Made by a program: the position numbers and the translations under genes. A DNA stretch of 64,000 nucleotides from JAUZRW01 sp964549915. Lineage in GTDB: Bacteria > Chloroflexota > Anaerolineae > Aggregatilineales > Phototrophicaceae. Positions 16,515 through 25,202 of the stretch are shown here, piece by piece; position 1 is the first letter of the stretch, and every line of letters starts with the position of its first letter. A model generated the notes under the pieces. The model was given only the letters and a program-made list of their open reading frames with translations, made no database searches and had not been told where the DNA came from. Location of the stretch: the NCBI GenBank assembly GCA_964549915.1, contig CAZJWX010000015.1:1-64000 (forward strand). Reading direction: 5' to 3'.

Positions 16515-16925
16515 CGCTAGTCTGTTGGCATTGTGGGGGATGAGGCAGTACCCATAATCCCCCCTTCCGTCCCCCCGCTGTACAGGGGGAAACCAGGTCC
16601 CTCCCTACGCAGTGGGGAGGGACCTAGGGAGGGGATCATCCCCTACTGAATACTATGCGTTTTGATGCCTCAACGCAGACGATGGCTCCACAGCCGACGG
16701 TTATGGCATCGTCGTGTGCGTTGAAAAATATCCCCCTCCGACCTGCTGCGCAGGCCGCCTTCCCCGTCGCGGTAGGGCAGAAGTAGCGGATTGCCTCACA
16801 GCGTTGTTTGCAGGGAAGTCCCCCTCTCTGATGCTTCGGCGAGGGGATGCAGGGGGAGAGGTGGCAGTGAAGAAACGCACACCAACGATTGTTCAACAAC
16901 AAAAAGAGTTCTTGGAAGAACCGAC
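16515..16925 (+). other. 411-bp intercistronic region with stable hairpin
   Basis: No gene is seen between the binding-protein gene and livG. The region is rich in C and G tracts. A perfect 11-bp stem AGGTCCCTCCC / GGGAGGGACCT (16595-16605 and 16615-16625, nine-base loop) has no T-run behind it, so it may protect or process the upstream mRNA rather than terminate it. This would give more binding protein than transporter, as is common in such operons. Confidence 0.5.
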
Positions 16926-17717
16926 ATGGCAGAAACCATCTTACAAGCACAGAACCTGCGCAAGCAGTTCGGTGGGCTGGTGGCGGTAGATGGCGTGAAT
17001 CTGGATGTCTCACGCGGCAGCATCCACAGCATCATCGGACCTAACGGGGCGGGCAAGACGACGCTCTTCAATCTGCTCAGCGGGCGCTATAAACCCACCG
17101 CTGGCACTGTTTTCTACAAGGGGGAGAATATCTCCAGCCTGACGGTGAGCCAGCGAGCGCTGATTGGTATCGGGCGCTCTTTTCAGATCACCAACATCTT
17201 CCCCAACCTGACCGTGCTGGAGAATGTGCGCTTGGCGGCACAGGCACACAGCGCAGCCAACTGGCGTATGTTCCGCCGTGCCGACAGCTACCAGCAGTTT
17301 GTCGATCACGCGATGGAAGTCATCGAACAGGTCGGGCTGACGCGGCAGAGCCGTTTGCTGGCGAGCATGCTGCCGCACGGTGGCAAGCGCAAGCTGGAAC
17401 TGGCGATCATCCTGGCGGGTGACCCGGAACTGCTGCTGCTGGACGAACCGACCGCTGGCATGGCCTCCGAGCAGGTGCCGGAATTGATCGAGACAATCCA
17501 GGGTATCCGCGAGCAGGGTGATAAGACCATCGTCCTGGTGGAGCACAATATGAACGTCGTCATGGGCATCAGCGACCGGATCACGGTCATGAACCTGGGG
17601 CGTTTGCTCTCCGAAGGTACTCCGTCGGAAATCTCCGCAGACCGCACCGTGCAGCAGGTCTACCTGGGCGAAACCTATGGCAGCACCGAAGAAATGGCAG
17701 GAGGGACGCATGGCTGA
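16926..17717 (+). CDS. livG: Branched-chain amino acid ABC transporter ATP-binding protein LivG
   Basis: A 263-residue ATPase of the HAAT family importer. Walker A is GPNGAGKTT; Walker B LLLLDEPTAGM; the H-loop is in VLVEHNM. The signature loop reads LPHGGKRKLELA, a LivG-style variant of LSxGQ. It energises uptake together with LivF at the cytoplasmic face of LivHM. ATG 16926 gives the normal N-terminus (ETILQAQNLRKQFGGL); the open frame extends upstream without protein-like sequence. Its end overlaps livF by eight bases, so translation is coupled. Confidence 0.95.
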   Translation: MAETILQAQNLRKQFGGLVAVDGVNLDVSRGSIHSIIGPNGAGKTTLFNLLSGRYKPTAGTVFYKGENISSLTVSQRALIGIGRSFQITNIFPNLTVLENVRLAAQAHSAANWRMFRRADSYQQFVDHAMEVIEQVGLTRQSRLLASMLPHGGKRKLELAIILAGDPELLLLDEPTAGMASEQVPELIETIQGIREQGDKTIVLVEHNMNVVMGISDRITVMNLGRLLSEGTPSEISADRTVQQVYLGETYGSTEEMAGGTHG

Positions 17718-18420
17718 GCAAGCGATGCTGCATATCGAAGGCGTTCACACCTTCATCGGGCAGTTTCACATCCTGGAGGGCGTCACCCTGAGCGTCCCCA
17801 AGGGCAGCATTCATGTGATGCTGGGGCGCAACGGCGCGGGCAAGACCACCACGCTCAAGACTGTGATGGGCATGACGCCGCCTACGCACGGGACGATCAC
17901 CTTCAACGGAGTGGATTTGCGCGGGAAGCGGCCTTTTGAAATCGCGCAGATGGGCATCGGCTATGTGCCCGAACACCGCGCCATCTTCCACGAGTTGAGC
18001 GTGCGCGAGAACCTGGTCATTGCCGGGCGCGACCGCAACGACTTCGACAAGAAGGCGGATTTCATCTTCGACCTCTTCCCGGATTTGAAGAAACTCTATG
18101 CCTTCCCTGGGGGCAACCTCTCCGGTGGGCAGCAGCAGATGCTCTCGGTGGCACGCGCCCTGGTGCCGGATAACACGCTGCTGCTGATCGACGAGCCGAG
18201 TGAAGGGTTGGCTCCGGTGATTATCGAAACACTGATGGAAGCGATCAAACGCCTCTCGGAAAATGTGACCGTGCTGCTGGTGGAGCAGAATTTCCGCGTC
18301 GCCAGCCATCTCGCCGATGAGTACACCATCATCGACGAAGGGCACTCGGTGCAATCCGGCAAAATGAGCGATCTGGTCTCAGATCAGGCGTTGATCCAGC
18401 AATATTTGGGGGTGGCCTGA
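17710..18420 (+). CDS. livF: Branched-chain amino acid ABC transporter ATP-binding protein LivF
   Basis: A 236-residue second ATPase of the importer. Walker A is GRNGAGKTT, signature LSGGQQQM, Walker B LLLIDEPSEGLAP, and the H-loop position is Gln-Asn (VEQNF), as usual in LivF. The sequence GIGYVPEHRAIF is the family-typical Q-loop region. GAGGG lies just before ATG 17710, within the end of livG. The stop TGA overlaps the ATG of livH by one base. Confidence 0.95.
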   Translation: MAEQAMLHIEGVHTFIGQFHILEGVTLSVPKGSIHVMLGRNGAGKTTTLKTVMGMTPPTHGTITFNGVDLRGKRPFEIAQMGIGYVPEHRAIFHELSVRENLVIAGRDRNDFDKKADFIFDLFPDLKKLYAFPGGNLSGGQQQMLSVARALVPDNTLLLIDEPSEGLAPVIIETLMEAIKRLSENVTVLLVEQNFRVASHLADEYTIIDEGHSVQSGKMSDLVSDQALIQQYLGVA

Positions 18421-19487
18421 TGGCATTGGATACCAGCGCAGAAGCACAACAACAAGCAGTCGCGCAGGCCAAAGAGACGCTGCGCAGCGATCATAGTTTT
18501 CGCAATACCATGCTGACGGTCTTCGGCCTCATCGCAGGGCTGCTGGCCTTCGGCTTGATTACGACATTGGCGGCGGGCGATGGCCTGGGCAGCTTCGGGC
18601 TGATTCTGGTCTCTGGCTTGTTCCAGGGCATGCTGCTCTTCCTGGTCGCCAGCGGCCTGAGCATCGTCTTCGGCCTGATGGATGTCCTCAATCTGGCGCA
18701 AGGGGCTTATTTCACTATCGGCGCTTACATCGCCTGGCAGATTCACCACGCAGAAGCCTTCGCGGCGATTCAGCCGGACTTGCGCTTCCTGATCGCGGTC
18801 GTGTCTGCGACGGCAATCGGTGCCGTCTTGGGCATCATGCTGGAACGCGGCCTCTTGCAACCGCTTTATTCCCGTCCGATCTTCCAGATTGTGCTGACTT
18901 TTGGCCTCGCCATCGTCTTCGGTGAGATCATCAAGTTCATCTGGGGCACGGCAGCCTATCAATGGATCGAACCCTTCGCCTTCCAGCAGGGCAGTTTCAC
19001 CATCTTCGACCAGCAATTCAGCACTTACCGCCTCTTCGTGATTGTGGTGGGCTTCGTATTAATCGCCACGATCGCCCTGCTGCTCCAGCGCACGCGAATC
19101 GGCATCATCATCCGCGCTGGCGTGGAAGATAGCGAAATGGTCGAAGCTCTGGGCATCAATGTGCGCCTGGTCTTCACGGCCATCTTCACGCTGGGTTGCG
19201 CGATGGCGGCGCTGGGTGGCGCGGTGGCGGCTCCCTTCCTGGGGGCGTCCCTGGGCGTCGGGCAGGGGTTCCTGCTGGGCGCGATTGCTGTGGTCGTCCT
19301 CGGCGGCCTGGGCAGCTACGAAGGCACCGCTGTCGGTAGCATCCTGGTGGGGTTGGCGATTGCCATCGTCGCCAAGTTCAGCGCGGAATTTCTCAACCAA
19401 ACCGTCTGGTCGAGCCTGACTCCGATGCTCCTGCTGGTGTTGGTGCTGCTGCTGCGTCCGGCGGGTCTCTTCGGAAAGGAGCGATAA
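18420..19487 (+). CDS. livH: Branched-chain amino acid ABC transporter permease LivH
   Basis: A 355-residue membrane permease of the LivH/LivM family with about eight to nine membrane segments. A 35-residue cytoplasmic N-terminal extension (ALDTSAEAQQQAVAQAKETL) precedes the first helix. Family marks include GLMDVLNLAQGAYFTIGAY and GAIAVVVLGGLGSYEGTAVGS near the C-terminus, the latter matching the coupling region. Its ATG overlaps the livF stop codon. It forms the channel with LivM. Confidence 0.93.
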   Translation: MALDTSAEAQQQAVAQAKETLRSDHSFRNTMLTVFGLIAGLLAFGLITTLAAGDGLGSFGLILVSGLFQGMLLFLVASGLSIVFGLMDVLNLAQGAYFTIGAYIAWQIHHAEAFAAIQPDLRFLIAVVSATAIGAVLGIMLERGLLQPLYSRPIFQIVLTFGLAIVFGEIIKFIWGTAAYQWIEPFAFQQGSFTIFDQQFSTYRLFVIVVGFVLIATIALLLQRTRIGIIIRAGVEDSEMVEALGINVRLVFTAIFTLGCAMAALGGAVAAPFLGASLGVGQGFLLGAIAVVVLGGLGSYEGTAVGSILVGLAIAIVAKFSAEFLNQTVWSSLTPMLLLVLVLLLRPAGLFGKER

Positions 19488-19490
19488 CCC

Positions 19491-20645
19491 ATGCAAGGGC
19501 AACCAACAGGCGCGGCTTACTGGCGCAGAACGCTCAACACCAATTGGATCACCCTGGCTGTGGTCGTCTTCCTGGTGCTCTTCCCACACATCGTCGGCTG
19601 GGTCACGGGGGACAGTCCCTTCGGCGTGGGCGGGCGTCCGCGCGGGCAGTCGATCTTCTGGCAGAGCATCTTCATCGAAGTCTTCGTACTGGCGATCCTC
19701 GCCATGAGTTATAATCTGATCTTCGGCTTCACGGGCGTGCTCAGCCTGGGGCACGCGCTCTTCTTCGGGCTGGGTGGCTATACGCTGGGCATCTTCATGG
19801 AAAAGTACGGCTTCGTGCCCTTCCTGGTGGAGCAGATGGGATTGGATGAACAGGTTGGGATCTTCGTAGCGCTCTTCCTCGGCATCGCGATTGCCCTGGG
19901 CCTGGCGGGGTTAATTGGCTTCATCATGGGGCTGGTCTCGTTGCGCTTGAAGGGCGTTTACTTCGCGATCTTCACGCTGGCTGTCGCCGAGATGGGCTTC
20001 ATCTGGGTCGGGCGCTGGGGCTTCACCCAGGCGGAAGACGGCTTCCCGCTGACCTATGTCCCGGATATCATCAACCCCACCCAGAACCGCCTGACGTATT
20101 ACTATCTGGCGCTGATCCTGGCGATCATCGTCTTCCTGGTGATCCGCCGCCTGATGAATTCGCCGACGGGTCGGGTGCTGCTGGCGATCCGCGAGAACGA
20201 AGACCGGGCCCAGGCCATCGGCTACAACACCCTGCGCTACAAGCTGCTCTCGATCACCGTCGCTTCGATGATGGCAGCGCTGGCGGGCATCATTCATGTG
20301 GGGCTGAACAAGAAAATCGGCCCGGAAATCATGAGCGTACAGTTCACCATTGAACCGCTCTTGATGACCATCATCGGCGGCATCGGCACCTTCAGCGGCC
20401 CGGTGATTGGTGCGTCGGTGCTGCACCTCAGTGAACGTATTCTGGATCGCGAGTTCCTGATCTTCGGCGCAGAGGTCAACGTGGGCGAGTACTGGTCGCT
20501 GATGCTGGGCATCGCCTTCATCGTCGTGGTGCTGGTCTTCCCCCAGGGGGTGGTGGGTACGCTCAACAAGTGGCTCAGGGGTTGGCGCAATCGGCAGAAA
20601 TCGCCCCCCTTGCCTACCGAGCAGGCTCCCGCCGCCGGGGATTGA
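19491..20645 (+). CDS. livM: Branched-chain amino acid ABC transporter permease LivM
   Basis: A 384-residue permease with about nine to ten membrane helices. Typical LivM marks are AMSYNLIFGFTGVLSLGHALFFGLGGYT, RLKGVYFAIFTLAVAE, and IGGIGTFSGPVIGASVL. AAGGAG precedes ATG 19491, three bases after the livH stop. It is the last gene of the operon. A copy of the interspersed repeat and then a terminator follow. The C-terminal tail is Pro-rich (SPPLPTEQAPAAGD) and cytoplasmic. Confidence 0.94.
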   Translation: MQGQPTGAAYWRRTLNTNWITLAVVVFLVLFPHIVGWVTGDSPFGVGGRPRGQSIFWQSIFIEVFVLAILAMSYNLIFGFTGVLSLGHALFFGLGGYTLGIFMEKYGFVPFLVEQMGLDEQVGIFVALFLGIAIALGLAGLIGFIMGLVSLRLKGVYFAIFTLAVAEMGFIWVGRWGFTQAEDGFPLTYVPDIINPTQNRLTYYYLALILAIIVFLVIRRLMNSPTGRVLLAIRENEDRAQAIGYNTLRYKLLSITVASMMAALAGIIHVGLNKKIGPEIMSVQFTIEPLLMTIIGGIGTFSGPVIGASVLHLSERILDREFLIFGAEVNVGEYWSLMLGIAFIVVVLVFPQGVVGTLNKWLRGWRNRQKSPPLPTEQAPAAGD

Positions 20646-20651
20646 CGATTG

Positions 20652-20745
20652 CTTATCTAACAAGGTGGTTCTTCTGGCCTGTCCTGGCATCAAGACTTGT
20701 CGTTTTGTGTGAGAAGTGGAATGGCAAATCCACGCCAGTGGCTTC
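20652..20745 (+). repeat. Interspersed 94-bp repeat, copy 3
   Basis: Begins seven bases after the livM stop and precedes the operon terminator, so it is transcribed in the 3' untranslated part. It matches the reverse complement of 14351-14444 nearly base for base, and its last 44 bases are identical to 482-525. The remaining gap to 21004 holds a second inverted repeat (GTTGCAGC / GCTGCAAC) and the terminator, but no gene. Confidence 0.9.
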
Positions 20746-20854
20746 AAGTTTGTCTCGAAGCGCTCAACGCCTTGTAGATAGGACAGACGATGGCTGATCC
20801 GGTTGCAGCGCGAAGCACTCGGCTGCAACAGCTTTGTGTTTTGCCGTAAGGCAT

Positions 20855-20878
20855 GGGCACGAACGGACGTGCCCTTTT
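20855..20878 (+). terminator. Rho-independent terminator of the liv operon
   Basis: GGGCACG and CGTGCCC form a perfect 7-bp stem around AACGGA and run into TTTT. It is the only clear terminator after livM. Confidence 0.8.
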
Positions 20879-21004
20879 CTACTCTCCGAACCAATGCCTC
20901 CCCACCGCCGAAGTCTTCACCGTTTTCGGAAGTCCCACAAATGAGTAGGATGCGCCCCGGTGATTCAAAACGCAGAGGACGCATCGTAGAAGAGAGGCCG
21001 CCGC

Positions 21005-21772
21005 ATGTACCACCCGATGACGACGCTCTTCGGGCGCACCTGGAGCACGTACACCGTCTTGCTGATGATCGGGATTCTGTTGAGCATCGCCTGGATGCTG
21101 CTGCGTGCCAGACCAGGGACGCGCCGCGATACGCTGGATGCCTGCTTGCTGGCCCTGGTGGGCGGTGTGCTGCTTGGGCGGGCGGGGCATGTGCTGCTGC
21201 ACTGGGCATATTTCCGCGACCACACGGAAGAGATCACGCAGCTCTATTTCCAGGGCGGTTTGAGCGTGCATGGTGTGCTGTTGGGGGCGGGGCTGGGGCT
21301 GCTGATCGGGGCACGCTGGCGCGAACTGGATGTCAGGCACCTGCTCGATTCTGCGGCGTTCAGCGTACCACTGCTGGGGCTGGCGGCCTGGTGGGGCTGC
21401 GCCGCCAATGCCTGCGCCTATGGTGCACCCGTGCAGCAGATGACTGAATATCCGCCGCTGCTGACCTGGATTGAGCCGGACATCTACGGAATTGTGGAAC
21501 CGCGTTTCGCTGCACAGCGCATCGGCATGGCTCTTTCCGCTTCATTACTGATCCTTACGGGGATGGCCTTCTGGCGGGATTGGTTCGTCGGAAAGCGTTT
21601 ACCGCTGGCGATTCTTGCGCTGAGTCTGGGAAATTTCATGGTGGAGTTTATGCGCGTAGATTACATTTCGTTGCGCGATCCCCTCTCCCCGGAGGCGGCG
21701 CTGTACCTCGTCGTCATGCTGCTGAGCGCCGCCTTCCTGGTACGAAATGCTCGTAGTCAAACAGAATCTTAA
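21005..21772 (+). CDS. Prolipoprotein diacylglyceryl transferase-like membrane protein (divergent)
   Basis: A 255-residue protein with about seven membrane helices and Lgt-family topology. The histidine motif is kept (QGGLSVHGVLLGAG, compare GGMSFHGGLIG of Lgt). However, the family's GRIGNFINGE signature is replaced by WWGCAANACAYGAP, removing the conserved Arg while keeping an Asn. The C-terminal family-like stretch NFMVEFMRVD is visible. It could be a divergent Lgt or a paralogue with another lipid-transfer role. GAGAGG precedes the ATG. At least two lipoproteins with lipoboxes occur in the window, so an active Lgt must exist somewhere in the genome. Confidence 0.7.
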   Translation: MYHPMTTLFGRTWSTYTVLLMIGILLSIAWMLLRARPGTRRDTLDACLLALVGGVLLGRAGHVLLHWAYFRDHTEEITQLYFQGGLSVHGVLLGAGLGLLIGARWRELDVRHLLDSAAFSVPLLGLAAWWGCAANACAYGAPVQQMTEYPPLLTWIEPDIYGIVEPRFAAQRIGMALSASLLILTGMAFWRDWFVGKRLPLAILALSLGNFMVEFMRVDYISLRDPLSPEAALYLVVMLLSAAFLVRNARSQTES

Positions 21773-21911
21773 CGTTTGTGTGCCGATGGCGTATGAAAGC
21801 AGAGACGATTGTAAATATTCTGCAATTGTTCATCGTTGGAATACGGTTTGTGTGCTAGGCTCAGAATAACAGAACTGGACACAATACACATACACCAACG
21901 ACGAGCGAACG

Positions 21912-22322
21912 ATGATCTACAAATGTCAATGGCTCTGGCCGGATCGAATTCTCTATTTGCAGCTATCGGGTAACTTCAGCATGGAAGCTTACAACGCAAT
22001 TCAGGCGACTCTCCTGCGTGAGTTCGAATCCTCGGAGGAGTCCGTGCATCTCTTGCTGGACGTGCGCCCCTACCAGGGGGACTTGCGCAAGCTCTTCTGG
22101 CAAATCAAAGGGATTATCCCCGCTTCGCCCAATATGAAGGGGTGGGTGCTGGTGCTGAGCACTGCCCCTGTCTCGACCCTGGTTGGCGGTGCGATGCCGC
22201 GCCGCGATGTGCCGCGCTGGAAGCAAATCGACAATCTGACGACGGCGGTTCACTTCCTGGCAGAACAGGATGAGACGCTGGACGCGGATGCGATTCTGGT
22301 TTCCGTCGCTGCCCAGCTTTGA
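21912..22322 (+). CDS. STAS/SpoIIAA-like small protein
   Basis: A 136-residue soluble protein with the alternating strand-helix pattern of SpoIIAA-like/STAS proteins: WPDRILYLQLSGNFSMEAYNAI at the start, VHLLLDVRPYQ in the centre, and MKGWVLVLSTAP. In such families the domain binds nucleotides, lipids or partner kinases. No serine phospho-acceptor motif can be assigned with confidence. It stands alone between the Lgt-like gene and the histidine kinase gene. A GC hairpin (GGGCGC-TCCGT-GCGCCC at 22368-22384) without a T-run lies 45 bp after its stop. Confidence 0.55.
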   Translation: MIYKCQWLWPDRILYLQLSGNFSMEAYNAIQATLLREFESSEESVHLLLDVRPYQGDLRKLFWQIKGIIPASPNMKGWVLVLSTAPVSTLVGGAMPRRDVPRWKQIDNLTTAVHFLAEQDETLDADAILVSVAAQL

Positions 22323-22552
22323 CGCGAGCCACCCGTCCCCTATCCCGCTGACTGATCCACCCCCGCAGGGCGCTCCGTGCGCCCACGTTCCCCATCATTG
22401 TGGAAGCATTGCAGAAAATGTTGCAAAGGCATTGTTTCCTCAAAAGCGTTTTCGGTATAGGATTACGCGCAAGCCTACCATATCCGTGAGATTCTCGTTA
22501 CACTGGTCGCACAGTCGCAGGGCGAAACCAGCGAGGTTTGACCGGATACCAT

Positions 22553-24169
22553 ATGGAACAACAGGGTCTTTATTTGCAAAATCAACTATTACATGAAGAA
22601 ATCAGGCGGCGTGTGGATCAGATTAGCGCCATTAACAAGGTTGCGACGACGGTCGGGCATTCGTTGGATTTGCAGGTGACGCTCGATACGGCGCTGAAGG
22701 CCGTAACCAGCGTCGTCGGGGCGGAAGCAGCGGGCATCAGCTTGATTGATTACGAGACGGGCGATGTCGTGCTGCGCGCCCAATTGGGCTGGATCAACGA
22801 TTTCGTGGTCAACAACCCCATGCGCATCCCGGCGGGGGAAGGCATGTCCGGGCAGGTCATCCACAACGATGATCTGATCGTCCATAACAACCTCACGGGC
22901 GATGAAGATTACGCCGTCCCCAGTTTCAGCAAGGAAGCCTTCCGTTCCATTGCCATGGCTCCCATGCACGCACGCGGGCGCATCATCGGCATCCTCAGCA
23001 TCATGAGCCATAAGGCGGATCGCTTCGACAAAGACCTGGTTGAAGTGCTCAAAGCGATTGCGGATACGGTCGCCGTCAGCATCGAGAATGCGCGACTGCA
23101 CGAGCAGCACGTCGAGCAGGAGAATCGCCTCAACGCGATTTTACACTCGACCGCAGATGGCATCATCGCCACCGATCAGAACAGCCGCATCAGTCTGGTG
23201 AACCAGGCTGCCGCGACGATGCTCGATGTCAGGCCGGGGGAATTGCTGGGCGTGCCGCTGCGCGAAGCCGATATTCAGGTGCGCGTGCGCGATAAGCTGC
23301 TGCTGGCGCTGACATCCGAAGCGCTGGAGAGCACCGAGAGCTTCCAGGTCTCGCTGGAAGAAGGCCGTGAACTGGCCGTCTATGTCTCCCCGGTGCACAT
23401 CAACAGCCAGGTAGAGGGCGAGAGCAACATGGATGGCTGGGTGATCGTCTTGCAGGACATCACGCACATCCGGGAGGCCGAACTGGCGCGGGTGCATTTC
23501 ATGCAGGCGGCAGCACACGACATGAAGAATCCCCTCAGCGTCACGCAGAAGTCGATCCACATGCTGGAGAGCATGGTCGAAGAAGCCGATGAGACCATGC
23601 GCGAGGTCCTGGAAATCGCCGGGAGCGGTGTGGATCGCGTCAAGCGGTTGATTGACGATTTGCTCAATATCGAGAAGATTCAGAGCGGCTACGATTTCAA
23701 GCTGGCGGAAGTCGATATTCGCGAGATGTGCTACGAGATCAGCGCCCTCTGCCGCCCCACGATGGAGGCCAGCGGCACCGACTTCAGCGTGCAAATCGCC
23801 GACGATGTGCCACAGCGGCTGAATCTGGATCGCGAATGGATGCACCGCGCGATGCACAATCTGCTGGAGAATGCCGCCAAGTACGCGCCAGAAGGACAGG
23901 TCGTCTTCAGCACGTACGTGCAGGACGAGGTGCTGCATTTTGAAGTGGTGGACAGCGGCCCCGGCATTCCCATCTGGGCGCAGTCGCGTATCTTCGACCG
24001 CTTCTACCGGGTGGCGGATCGTAAAGATGTGCGCGGGAGCGGCCTGGGGTTGGCGATTGTACGTTCAGTGGCGGAGGCGCACAACGGAAACGCCTATGTG
24101 CGCAGCCGTGAGGGTGAAGGCAGCACCTTCGGCATGGCACTGCCTATCACAGAGAAAGCAAGCACGTGA
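22553..24169 (+). CDS. GAF-PAS sensor histidine kinase
   Basis: A 538-residue cytoplasmic histidine kinase. A GAF domain covers about residues 30-180 (LDTALKAVTSVVGAEAAGISLID through ADTVAVSIENARLHE). A PAS domain follows at about 190-310 (ILHSTADGIIATDQNSRISLVN). The HisKA dimerisation domain carries the phospho-His in AAAHDMKNPLS. The ATPase domain shows the N-box NLLENAAKYAPEG, G1 DSGPGIP and G2 GSGLGLAIV. No membrane segment is found, so it senses an internal ligand or redox signal. ATG 22553 is preferred; TTG 22538 is possible. No response regulator adjoins it. Its stop overlaps the GTG of the following zinc-ribbon gene. Confidence 0.92.
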   Translation: MEQQGLYLQNQLLHEEIRRRVDQISAINKVATTVGHSLDLQVTLDTALKAVTSVVGAEAAGISLIDYETGDVVLRAQLGWINDFVVNNPMRIPAGEGMSGQVIHNDDLIVHNNLTGDEDYAVPSFSKEAFRSIAMAPMHARGRIIGILSIMSHKADRFDKDLVEVLKAIADTVAVSIENARLHEQHVEQENRLNAILHSTADGIIATDQNSRISLVNQAAATMLDVRPGELLGVPLREADIQVRVRDKLLLALTSEALESTESFQVSLEEGRELAVYVSPVHINSQVEGESNMDGWVIVLQDITHIREAELARVHFMQAAAHDMKNPLSVTQKSIHMLESMVEEADETMREVLEIAGSGVDRVKRLIDDLLNIEKIQSGYDFKLAEVDIREMCYEISALCRPTMEASGTDFSVQIADDVPQRLNLDREWMHRAMHNLLENAAKYAPEGQVVFSTYVQDEVLHFEVVDSGPGIPIWAQSRIFDRFYRVADRKDVRGSGLGLAIVRSVAEAHNGNAYVRSREGEGSTFGMALPITEKAST

Positions 24170-24369
24170 CACAGGAAGACCATGAACAGGAGCGCCAGCG
24201 CACCACGCAAGAAGAAGAGCGCATCGTGCACTGGCGCTGTTTGAACTGCGGACAAACGCATTTCACGCATCCGGCTGAAAAACCCCCAGACATCTGCGAT
24301 TACTGCCGCGATATGACCACCTGGGAGCGCGTTCCTATTCCGACGGATCGATCACAGCGGCCTGATTGA
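24166..24369 (+). CDS. Small zinc-ribbon/rubredoxin-like protein
   Basis: A 67-residue protein with two Cys pairs, C25-x2-C28 (WRCLNCGQTH) and C44-x2-C47 (DICDYC), spaced like rubredoxin-type zinc ribbons. The N-terminus is very charged (EDHEQERQRTTQEEER). It probably binds zinc, though iron is possible. The start is GTG 24166, overlapping the TGA of the histidine kinase by four bases, which argues for translational coupling and a shared function, perhaps as a partner of the kinase (inference). Its 3' end overlaps the convergent ABC ATPase gene by 35 bp. Confidence 0.75.
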   Translation: MTQEDHEQERQRTTQEEERIVHWRCLNCGQTHFTHPAEKPPDICDYCRDMTTWERVPIPTDRSQRPD

Positions 24370-25108
24370 TCGCGTCGCGCACATCTCGTGCTGTGTGCAA
24401 GAAGGCATCGGTGTACATCATCTCTAGCTGGCGTGGGCGTTCCAGCGGCACTTCGAAGTCCGCGATGATGCGCCCTGGTCGCTGGCTCAGCACCAGAATG
24501 CGATCCGCCAGCAGCACCGCCTCGTTGATGTCATGCGTGACCATCACGACCGTCGGCTTTTCCGCCGCCCACAGCTTCAGCAGATCCAGGCTGATGCGTT
24601 CTCGTGTCAGGGCATCCAGCGCGCCGAACGGTTCATCCAGCAGCAGCACCTGGGGATGCTGCACGAGCACACGCCCCAGCGCGACTCGTTGCGCCATCCC
24701 GCCGGAAAGCGCCGCCGGGTAAGAATCGCCGAATTCTTCCAGGCCGAGTGCGGGTAGCAAGGCATCGACCTGTTCCAGGCGCTCCTGCCGGGAGACGCCG
24801 CCCAGTTCCAGTGGCAGGGCGATGTTATCGCGCACGGTGCGCCAGGGCATCAGATTCGCGTCCTGGAACATCAGCGCGACTTCCGGAGTCGGCTGGGTGA
24901 TGAGCTTGCCATCTGCCAGAATGCGCCCTGTTGTGAGTTGCTGCAACCCGGCGATGGCGCGGATCAAAGTGGTTTTTCCGCTGCCACTAGGGCCGAGCAG
25001 CGCGACGAAGCTCTCGTCTTCGATGCCGCAAGAAACGGGGCCGAGCGCGGCGAGTCCGCTGCCTTCTCCGTTGAAGATCACGCTCGCGCCCTGGATGTGT
25101 AACTGCAT
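24335..25108 (-). CDS. ABC transporter ATP-binding protein of the riboflavin importer
   Basis: A 257-residue ATPase of the SsuB/TauB/ThiZ type. Walker A is GPSGSGKTT, signature LSGGMAQRVAL, Walker B LLLDEPFGALD, and the H-loop VTHDI. It drives the permease encoded upstream. It is third in an FMN-riboswitch operon (permease, binding protein, ATPase), which assigns it to riboflavin or precursor uptake rather than sulfonate or thiamine-precursor uptake. It begins 94 bp after the binding-protein gene. The 3' end overlaps the zinc-ribbon gene by 35 bp. Confidence 0.92.
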   Translation of the reverse strand: MQLHIQGASVIFNGEGSGLAALGPVSCGIEDESFVALLGPSGSGKTTLIRAIAGLQQLTTGRILADGKLITQPTPEVALMFQDANLMPWRTVRDNIALPLELGGVSRQERLEQVDALLPALGLEEFGDSYPAALSGGMAQRVALGRVLVQHPQVLLLDEPFGALDALTRERISLDLLKLWAAEKPTVVMVTHDINEAVLLADRILVLSQRPGRIIADFEVPLERPRQLEMMYTDAFLHTARDVRDAINQAAVIDPSE

Positions 25109-25202
25109 GAGTGTCTGTCCTTCGATACCCGCGAAACGGTTGCAAGGGGCGATGTATCAATCGCCCCTGTTGCCCCTGGCACAGGCTGGACTGCGCTTCG
25201 CC

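Noticed and set aside
19911..21209. Minus-strand frame of 432 codons over livM and the repeat
   Set aside because: It crosses the liv terminator and repeat copy 3 and lies opposite the livM and lgt-like genes; no domain.
22019..22034. GTTCGAATCC, like a tRNA T-loop
   Set aside because: It is inside the coding frame of the STAS-like gene, and no acceptor or anticodon stems surround it.
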